36,741 bases of DNA, taken from Bacteroidota bacterium (GTDB taxonomy: Bacteria; Bacteroidota; Bacteroidia; Bacteroidales; Prolixibacteraceae). Positions 31,866-36,741 of this stretch are shown here, in pieces. The first letter of the stretch is position 1. Every line of letters begins with the position of its first letter. The notes below the pieces were generated by a model. The model was not told the origin of the DNA. It was given only the letters and a program-made list of their open reading frames with translations, and did not search any database. A program made the position numbers and the translations under genes. The DNA lies in contig JAJUGZ010000034.1 in NCBI GenBank assembly GCA_029265715.1, positions 1 to 36,741 on the forward strand, read 5' to 3'.

Positions 31866-32099
31866 ATGGAACGCGAACAGGATTGCATCAACTTACAGGA
31901 CTATACCCAAAAAGAGCTTTTGAAAATGACCTATACGAAGGTTAATGAGCTTGCGGCAGATGTAAAGGATATGAAAGCTACGCAGGCGAAGCATGAAGTT
32001 CGCATATCCGTTATTGAAAGCCGGGTGATGATGTGGGGTGGATTGTTTGGCGCAGCTGGTGCCGGACTTATGCAATTGATTATTTCATACTTCAAATAA
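31866..32099 (+). CDS. XhlA-like small membrane protein (holin accessory)
   Basis: Seventy-seven residues: a soluble N-terminal half with a coiled coil (TKVNELAADVKDMKATQAKH, about 24-44) and a C-terminal membrane helix (MMWGGLFGAAGAGLMQLIISYF). This is the hemolysin XhlA arrangement. The lysis cluster context (M15 endolysin at 32533, holin-like gene at 32884) supports it. Confidence 0.6.
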   Translation: MEREQDCINLQDYTQKELLKMTYTKVNELAADVKDMKATQAKHEVRISVIESRVMMWGGLFGAAGAGLMQLIISYFK

Positions 32100-32111
32100 C
32101 ATTCAAACCCG

Positions 32112-32546
32112 ATGAAAAACAAAACACTTAGGAAGTATTTCGACAAACGCCCGGAGGTTGATGAGTTATACCTCGTTGGAAAATTCGTATTTGTTGACAA
32201 GCCAACTGCCTGGAAATATGCCGGACAGGTTAACGGAACTGTTGAGACAAAACGACGTGATGAATTAACGGATGATGAAGATATGGAGGAAGAAACCGAT
32301 CAGGTGACTGATGCTGAAGAAACAACGGAAACAATAAATGATGTTGTGGAAGATCCGGAGGAAGAACTAACCAAAGAGAAAGCAATAGCGAACCTTTTGG
32401 AAATGGATATCAATGCAGATTGCGACTACTACGAACTGCAGGAAATGGTTAACATCCTTGAGCTGACTACTGACGGTAAATCAAAAACCGCCTACCTGGC
32501 TGCATTAATAAATAAAAAAGCGGAGCTTACCAATGAGCACAGTTAA
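32112..32546 (+). CDS. Acidic-linker protein with SAP/HeH-like C-terminal domain
   Basis: A 144-residue protein: a basic N-terminal 50-residue part, a very acidic linker (about 54-90, mostly D, E, T) and a C-terminal helix-extension-helix-like segment (AIANLLEMDINADCDYYELQEM). Function unknown; the last 14 bases overlap the endolysin gene. Confidence 0.65.
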   Translation: MKNKTLRKYFDKRPEVDELYLVGKFVFVDKPTAWKYAGQVNGTVETKRRDELTDDEDMEEETDQVTDAEETTETINDVVEDPEEELTKEKAIANLLEMDINADCDYYELQEMVNILELTTDGKSKTAYLAALINKKAELTNEHS

Positions 32547-32871
32547 CGAACAATGGGCGTTTTTGCAGGATGTTGCAAAATTGATACAAAAAGCCGCCGA
32601 GCTTGGTATTACATTGACAGGCGGCGAACTGTACCGCACGCCCGAGCAACAGGAAATTTACCTGAAGACAGGTAAAAGCAAGACCTCGAAAAGCAAACAC
32701 CTGGAGCGGAAGGCTATCGACCTGAATTTTTTTATCGATGGCAAACTTACCTACGACAAGAAAGCGATACAGCCACTGGGCGACTATTGGGAAAGCCTTA
32801 ACCCTGCAAACCGCTGGGGCGGCAATTTTACATCGTTTACCGATGTGCCACATTTTGAACGGAACATTTAA
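32533..32871 (+). CDS. Endolysin, M15-type peptidoglycan peptidase
   Basis: A 112-residue protein of the Peptidase_M15_4 type. The zinc ligands lie in SKHLERKAIDLNFF (H56, D63) and DVPHFE (H107), the SxHxxxxAxD / H pattern of D-Ala-D-Ala-type phage endolysins. It should cleave peptide bonds of the cell wall at lysis. No signal peptide is present, so a holin is needed; the genes at 31866 and 32884 are candidates. Confidence 0.88.
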   Translation: MSTVNEQWAFLQDVAKLIQKAAELGITLTGGELYRTPEQQEIYLKTGKSKTSKSKHLERKAIDLNFFIDGKLTYDKKAIQPLGDYWESLNPANRWGGNFTSFTDVPHFERNI

Positions 32872-32883
32872 AAAACAAGCGAT

Positions 32884-33060
32884 ATGGAAACATTCTCTAC
32901 TGTTGACTGGCTTGCACAGAACTGGGCAGAGCTCCTGATCGGGATGATGGCCTTCGTTAAAATAGTTGTCAGGCTAACGCCTACCCTGAAGGATGATGCT
33001 GTTTTTGGCAAAATCGACTCACTGATTTCGTGGTTTGTGCCAAACAATGGCAACCAATGA
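32884..33060 (+). CDS. Holin-like small membrane protein
   Basis: A 58-residue ORF starting METFSTVDWLAQNWAEL, with one amphipathic/hydrophobic helix (LLIGMMAFVKIVVRL) and a polar tail. Located directly behind the endolysin gene (12 bases), its last 14 bases overlap the next gene. A holin or pinholin is the simplest reading, but the hydrophobic segment is short. Confidence 0.6.
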   Translation: METFSTVDWLAQNWAELLIGMMAFVKIVVRLTPTLKDDAVFGKIDSLISWFVPNNGNQ

Positions 33061-33595
33061 AATACTGAAAAAACTACCCATTGCCCGCAAATGGTACAAA
33101 CGGGCAAGGGCAATTAAACGACTGTATAATCTTTATAAATTATTCAATATGAGTGACGGTTATATCTCAAAAGAACGCCTCAAAAGGTTGTCAAAAGCCT
33201 GCGATGGCTGGTTTGATTTCAATAAAATATTCGGCGACAAAAAAATCTTTTTTGGCTTGGTAAAAGTTGGGAAGACTGCCGAAAAAGTTGATGACAAGTT
33301 CTTTTTGTTCCTCTTCACATTGCTGAACAAAATGGTATCGAAAGACCAGAATATTCAGGCGGCAGCTGTGCTTGATAAAATGCTCGACTTTTTGGAAGCA
33401 CGTGACATTGACGGGTTTAACGGTTATGTTGCCGGGTTGCTGGCAGCCCAATACGACCTGCCCCTTGTGAAAGATGACAAAGCCCTCTTTTTGTCGGTGC
33501 TGAATGCCTTTAAGGAAGCATTGAATTATGTGATTGACGAATTCGACCAGGCAGTGGCCATTGCCGAAGCAGAGGCAGCTGCAGAAAATGAATAG
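33047..33595 (+). CDS. Phage structural/tail-region protein, unknown function
   Basis: A 182-residue protein from ATG 33047 (a TTG four codons earlier is in frame). It has a very basic N terminus (ILKKLPIARKWYKRARAIKRL), a helical body with FFLFLFTLLNKM, and an acidic Ala/Glu-rich end. It sits between the lysis genes and the tail sheath. No family is recognised. Confidence 0.7.
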   Translation: MATNEILKKLPIARKWYKRARAIKRLYNLYKLFNMSDGYISKERLKRLSKACDGWFDFNKIFGDKKIFFGLVKVGKTAEKVDDKFFLFLFTLLNKMVSKDQNIQAAAVLDKMLDFLEARDIDGFNGYVAGLLAAQYDLPLVKDDKALFLSVLNAFKEALNYVIDEFDQAVAIAEAEAAAENE

Positions 33596-33616
33596 AAATT
33601 TCAAAATTAAAAATAC

Positions 33617-34801
33617 ATGTTACCAGAAGTAGTAATTAACATTAAGAACGGCAACCTCGGCGGTGGTGAGAATCTTGCCGATGGCGTAGCCGGGATCATC
33701 GTATCGGGCGATGCTGCCCCTTCGGGTGATTGGGCATTGGGCGAAGCCAAACAGTTCTTCTCGATCAGTGAGGTAAAAGATGCCGGGTTGGATGCAGCGT
33801 ATGATACTGCAAACAGCACGAATGCTTATAAGCAGGTGGCCGACTTTTACACCGTGGCCGGTGATGGAGCTGAGTTGTGGGTAATGTTAGTGCCCAAAAC
33901 CGAAGAGATGGAAGACATCTGCGATGCAGCAAGTGAAAACGCTTATGCAAGCGCGTTGCTTGACGCTGCCGGTGGTACTATGCGACTGTTGGGAATTACC
34001 CGCATTCCGGATGCGCTTTATGTGCCTGCATATACCAAGGGGATTGATGATGATGTAATTGCAGCCTTAACAAAACTTAATGCACTTGCCGAATCGAAAG
34101 CTTCAGCAATGATGCCATTTGTGGGTATTGTTGAAGGCCGTGCATGGCAGGGCGATACCGGGACAATCGAAGACCTGAAAGGCTTAGGCTTTAGCCGCGT
34201 TGGAGCCGTGATTTGTGGCGACAAAACAGACAAGTCAGCCGGAGTTGGGCTACTGCTTGGCCGCCTTGCCGCTGATCCGGTTCAACGGAAGCCGGGGCGG
34301 GTAAAAACAGGTGCAATCCCAATCAAAAACGGTTATTTCAGCGACGGCACAAAAGTAACCCGTGGCGTGGCAAATAGCCTGGATACAAAAGGCTGGATCG
34401 TGATGACCCCTTACCCGCAACGCAGCGGCCTGTACTGGGGCGTTGACAACACAGCTGCCAGTGCCGATGATGACTTTTGCACTATTGTAAACCGCAGGGT
34501 TATTGACAAGGCCATGCTGATTGCTTACAACACTTACGTGACCGAGATCATGGACGAGGTTGAAGTTGATGAAGACGGCAAACTGAACCCAGGCGTTGTG
34601 AAATACTTTGAGGGTAAAATTGCCAACGCCATCAACAACGAAATGACCGGTAACGGCGAGATCAGCTCGGTAACGGCCTATGTTGACCCGAACCAAAACA
34701 TTCTTAGCACAAGCAAGTTGGTTGTTTCGCTGCAGATTGTTCCGGTTGGTTATGCAAAAACGATTTCTGTTAACCTTGGGTTCTCGAACCCAGCAGCTTA
34801 A
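33617..34801 (+). CDS. Tail sheath protein (DUF2586 type)
   Basis: A 394-residue contractile sheath subunit. Landmarks: GVAGIIVSGDA near the start, the ADFYTVAGDGAELWVMLVP strand pair (about 73-91), the FVGIVEGR region and a C-terminal AYVDPNQNILSTSKLVVSLQIVPVGYAKTI domain (split, about 354-384), typical of sheath C-termini that interlock with neighbours. It shows that the phage is a myovirus, like Mu. Confidence 0.88.
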   Translation: MLPEVVINIKNGNLGGGENLADGVAGIIVSGDAAPSGDWALGEAKQFFSISEVKDAGLDAAYDTANSTNAYKQVADFYTVAGDGAELWVMLVPKTEEMEDICDAASENAYASALLDAAGGTMRLLGITRIPDALYVPAYTKGIDDDVIAALTKLNALAESKASAMMPFVGIVEGRAWQGDTGTIEDLKGLGFSRVGAVICGDKTDKSAGVGLLLGRLAADPVQRKPGRVKTGAIPIKNGYFSDGTKVTRGVANSLDTKGWIVMTPYPQRSGLYWGVDNTAASADDDFCTIVNRRVIDKAMLIAYNTYVTEIMDEVEVDEDGKLNPGVVKYFEGKIANAINNEMTGNGEISSVTAYVDPNQNILSTSKLVVSLQIVPVGYAKTISVNLGFSNPAA

Positions 34802-34807
34802 TAATAT

Positions 34808-35224
34808 ATGGGACAAGTAGTAAATAGCGAGGAGTTTGCATGGAGTGATGCACAGGTGATCATGCTTGGTAAAGTGATTAACGGCATAACTGCTTTTAAT
34901 TACAAAAAGAGCCAAAGCAAGGAGCTTCGTTATGGTCGCGGGAGTGAGCCGATTGGCTTTAAACGCGGCAATAAAAAATACGAAGGGTCGATTACCGTAT
35001 TGAAGAGCGAACTGGAAGCATTGAAAGATGCTTCGAAAGATGGTGATATCCTGACCCTGAAAAATTTCGACATCGTTTTTAGCTATGTAGCTGAAGACGG
35101 TACGTTGAAAACCGATATCGCCAAGTATGTCGAGTTTACCGAAAGTGACGAATCCCTGAAGCAGGGCGACGGCAACGGCGAGTACCAGCTCCCTTTTATC
35201 GCGCTGCGTATTACACAGGCATAA
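34808..35224 (+). CDS. Tail tube protein
   Basis: A 138-residue beta-rich protein directly after the sheath gene. The sequence contains the tube-like strands ITAFNYKKSQSKELRYGRG and KKYEGSITVLKSELEAL, and a closing FIALRITQ. Size and place match the Mu gpM-type tube. Confidence 0.85.
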   Translation: MGQVVNSEEFAWSDAQVIMLGKVINGITAFNYKKSQSKELRYGRGSEPIGFKRGNKKYEGSITVLKSELEALKDASKDGDILTLKNFDIVFSYVAEDGTLKTDIAKYVEFTESDESLKQGDGNGEYQLPFIALRITQA

Positions 35225-35271
35225 TTTTTCATGAGATAATTTTTAGGTTTAGTTGGATCATTGGTTTGAAG

Positions 35272-35318
35272 CCTCACCCCAACCCCTCTCCAAAATGGAG
35301 AGGGGCTATGGGTGGGTG
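35272..35318. repeat. REP-like palindrome CCCCTCTCC-AAAAT-GGAGAGGGG
   Basis: A 9-bp stem (35283-35291 / 35297-35305) inside an outer CACCC/GGGTG pair. It resembles dispersed palindromes common in Bacteroidota chromosomes. It lies in the 145-bp gap before the chaperone gene. Confidence 0.6.
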
Positions 35319-35369
35319 TCGCCAATAAACCATCATTTAATCAGTATTTAATCAAAAATTCAAATCAAT

Positions 35370-35780
35370 ATGAAACAAGAAAACATTACCAGTCCAACCC
35401 CGGAAGATATTGCCAAATGGAAAGAACTATATGGCAAAGTGAATGTGTTGGAAATCCCGATCAACTTTACAACTGCCGATGGGCAGGAATTTGATGACGA
35501 GCAGGAGGCCAAAGACCACGCGGAGGAGCTTGCCGAAGACAAGCGCGAGATTGCAACTTTGAAAGTGGTTGCTTACCTGAAAAACCCGACCCGCAAAATC
35601 ATATCAATGGCAACCGCCGTTGGCGGGAAAGACCCGATTAAGTTCGGTGAACTGATCCTGCAGAATTGCTGGCTTGGTGGTGACGAACGGATTAAAACGG
35701 ACGATGAACTGTTTTTGGCTGCAAATGCTGTGCTGGGCGATCTGATTAAGATTAAAACGGCCAGCCTAAAAAACTGCTAG
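35370..35780 (+). CDS. Tail assembly chaperone, short (unshifted) form
   Basis: A 136-residue protein between tube and tape measure, the place of lambda gpG and the Mu gp41/42 pair. It is acidic and helical, with a beta segment at the start (VLEIPINFTTADGQ). The frame ends in TGC TAG right after the slippery heptamer A AAA AAC at 35768-35774, and a fraction of ribosomes should shift to the -1 frame (separate entry). Such chaperones coat the tape measure during tail assembly. Confidence 0.85.
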   Translation: MKQENITSPTPEDIAKWKELYGKVNVLEIPINFTTADGQEFDDEQEAKDHAEELAEDKREIATLKVVAYLKNPTRKIISMATAVGGKDPIKFGELILQNCWLGGDERIKTDDELFLAANAVLGDLIKIKTASLKNC

Positions 35781-35944
35781 AGGCCACCGGGAGGCCTGAT
35801 AAAGACTTCCTGCGACAGACCAATATGCTGATAAGGCATTACTGTCCAGCAGTTGACCCGGATTGTTTGTCGGATGAAGCGTGGGCTATGATGGCCAAGG
35901 ATGTAGAATGGTTTATCAAGAAAAAGAATGAAGCTGCCGGTTAA
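35370..35944 (+). CDS. Tail assembly chaperone, -1 frameshift (long) form
   Basis: Reading -1 from A AAA AAC (35768-35774) continues LLEATGRPDKDFLRQT... for 56 more codons to TAA at 35942-35944, giving about 191 residues. The extension is clearly protein-like, with EAWAMMAKDVEWFIKKK near its end, and has no start codon of its own at the right place. A small hairpin AGGCC/GGCCT with a 7-nt loop (35781-35797) lies 6 nt downstream of the heptamer, as in stimulated -1 frameshifts. This is the gpG-GT logic of lambda. Confidence 0.78.
35768..35797 (+). promoter_or_regulatory. Programmed -1 frameshift site with downstream hairpin
   Basis: Slippery heptamer A AAA AAC in the correct register, 6-nt spacer, then AGGCC-ACCGGGA-GGCCT. 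Confidence 0.75.
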
Positions 35945-36111
35945 GCCCCGCGTTTAAAAAACAAGGGGTAAAACAGGCCGCCCATGATAAAAAAGAAAAG
36001 CGTACCGCCAAGCAGCGTTGCACCCGTTCCAAATGGCAGGAACAGCGCGAGGGTTATAATAAGCCACACGAGCGAGTAAGTGAATATCCCTTTGGTTTTT
36101 CGTTTTTCCAT
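35941..36111 (-). CDS. Small two-helix membrane protein, minus strand
   Basis: A 56-residue ORF too short for most gene finders. It reads MEKRKTKGIFTYSLVWLIIT and then two hydrophobic stretches (LVWLIITLALFLPFG and GGTLFFFIMGGLFYPLFF) with a basic C-terminal tip. Base usage is protein-like and it fills exactly the space between the chaperone extension and the tape measure start. Its opposite orientation makes it an odd insertion in the tail operon; a moron is possible. Confidence 0.6.
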   Translation of the reverse strand: MEKRKTKGIFTYSLVWLIITLALFLPFGTGATLLGGTLFFFIMGGLFYPLFFKRGA

Positions 36112-36134
36112 GTACCAAAGTTAATAAAAAAACA

Positions 36135-36741
36135 ATGACCGGCATATACGAATACGTCATCAAACTGACCGACCAGATGAGCCCCGTGCTTACCAAGATA
36201 AGCGGTGGCGTTGATACGGCCATTGAGAAAGTTTCGGGCTTTGCCGAAAGTACCTGGAAGTTTAACCAGGTAGCCGAATTGTTTGAGCGTACATCGGATA
36301 GCCTGAACCAGATGACCGCACCCGGCCTTGAATTTGAACAGAGCATGGCCGACCTGAGCGCGATAACGGGCATTGTTGGCAACGACCTTGAAAGCCTGGG
36401 TGAAACTGCCCGCAAGGTGGGCAAGGCAAGCGGCGTTGGCGCGTCAAGTGCTGTGGAAGCTTATAAATTGCTGGCCTCGCAGATTGATGTTGCCAAAATA
36501 GGCATGGACGGGTTGAACGAACTGCAATCGAAAACCATAACCCTGGCGCAGGCTTCGGGCATGGGCATGGAAGACGCGGCAAACTCGCTGGCCGGAACGA
36601 TCAACCAATTTGGCCTGTCGGCTGACCAGGCAGGCCGCGTTATAAACGTGCTGGCTGCCGGGGCAAAATACGGGGCGGCTGAGATACCCGATCTGGCACA
36701 AAGCTTTAAGGTGGTAGGCGCGAGCGCAAATGCTGCCGGGG
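36135..36741 (+). CDS. Tail tape measure protein, 5' part (runs off the window)
   Basis: At least 202 residues, open at the window end. It starts MTGIYEYVIKLTDQMSPVL and shows the typical helical tape-measure N terminus with an Ala/Gly-rich region: FEQSMADLSAITGIVGNDLE, KASGVGASSAVEAYKLLASQ, GMGMEDAANSLAGTINQFGL and AAGAKYGAAEIPDLAQSFK. These match the phage TP901-type tape measure core. It sets tail length and assembles with the chaperone encoded upstream. Confidence 0.92.
   Translation, partial: MTGIYEYVIKLTDQMSPVLTKISGGVDTAIEKVSGFAESTWKFNQVAELFERTSDSLNQMTAPGLEFEQSMADLSAITGIVGNDLESLGETARKVGKASGVGASSAVEAYKLLASQIDVAKIGMDGLNELQSKTITLAQASGMGMEDAANSLAGTINQFGLSADQAGRVINVLAAGAKYGAAEIPDLAQSFKVVGASANAAG

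Noticed and set aside
1-36741. CRISPR arrays and insertion sequences
   Set aside because: No regularly spaced repeat series and no second transposase gene with flanking inverted repeats was seen.

Overview
The window looks like a chromosomal segment of a Bacteroidota bacterium, probably Bacteroidales/Marinilabiliales-like. Promoters fit the TAnnTTTG type, genes lack strong Shine-Dalgarno sequences, and a REP-like CCCCTCTCC hairpin is present. It is interrupted by a transposable (Mu-type) prophage that runs off the right edge. The assignments rest on motifs and gene order read by eye; no database search was run.

Host part (1 to about 9,500). A PiT phosphate transporter with a cytoplasmic C-terminal domain (minus strand) faces a PhoR-like histidine kinase and PhoB-like response regulator (plus strand), a compact phosphate-response cluster. 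A small retropepsin-like aspartyl protease, methionyl-tRNA synthetase (metG), and a two-gene RhuM-like/Fic (Doc-type) cassette follow on the minus strand.

Phage control and transposition (about 9,500 to 20,900). A noncoding left flank carries a triple 12-bp tandem repeat. Next come a membrane-protein gene, an S24 repressor and two inverted-repeat operators between the repressor and the rightward early genes. The early operon encodes a small DNA-binding-type protein, a DDE transposase (MuA-like), a MuB-like AAA ATPase, a second RecA-like P-loop ATPase, several small proteins, a DUF3164 protein, a HAD-like phosphatase, a zinc-ribbon protein, a GemA-like protein and a BRO-type antirepressor. Embedded in it are unusual RNAs: a 157-nt tRNA-like RNA with perfect acceptor, D and T arms but a greatly enlarged middle, two further isolated T-arm/acceptor mini-structures, and a strongly base-paired leader in front of the BRO gene. 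Three phage promoters share an identical CTTGACA-N16-TTACYTTTR layout.

Structural genes (20,892 to the end) are split into two divergent blocks. The minus block (29,233 down to 20,892) holds small and large terminase, DUF1320, Mu gp29-type portal, a MuF head protein fused to a nuclease-like toxin domain, gpG, a tail-completion candidate and baseplate/fibre proteins. The plus block (29,408 onward) holds protease/scaffold, major capsid, a secreted protein, a lysis cluster (XhlA-like, M15 endolysin, holin-like), tail sheath, tail tube, a tail-assembly chaperone with a -1 frameshift extension at A AAA AAC, and a partial tape measure. A short minus-strand membrane gene sits between chaperone and tape measure. 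The right phage end is not in the window.
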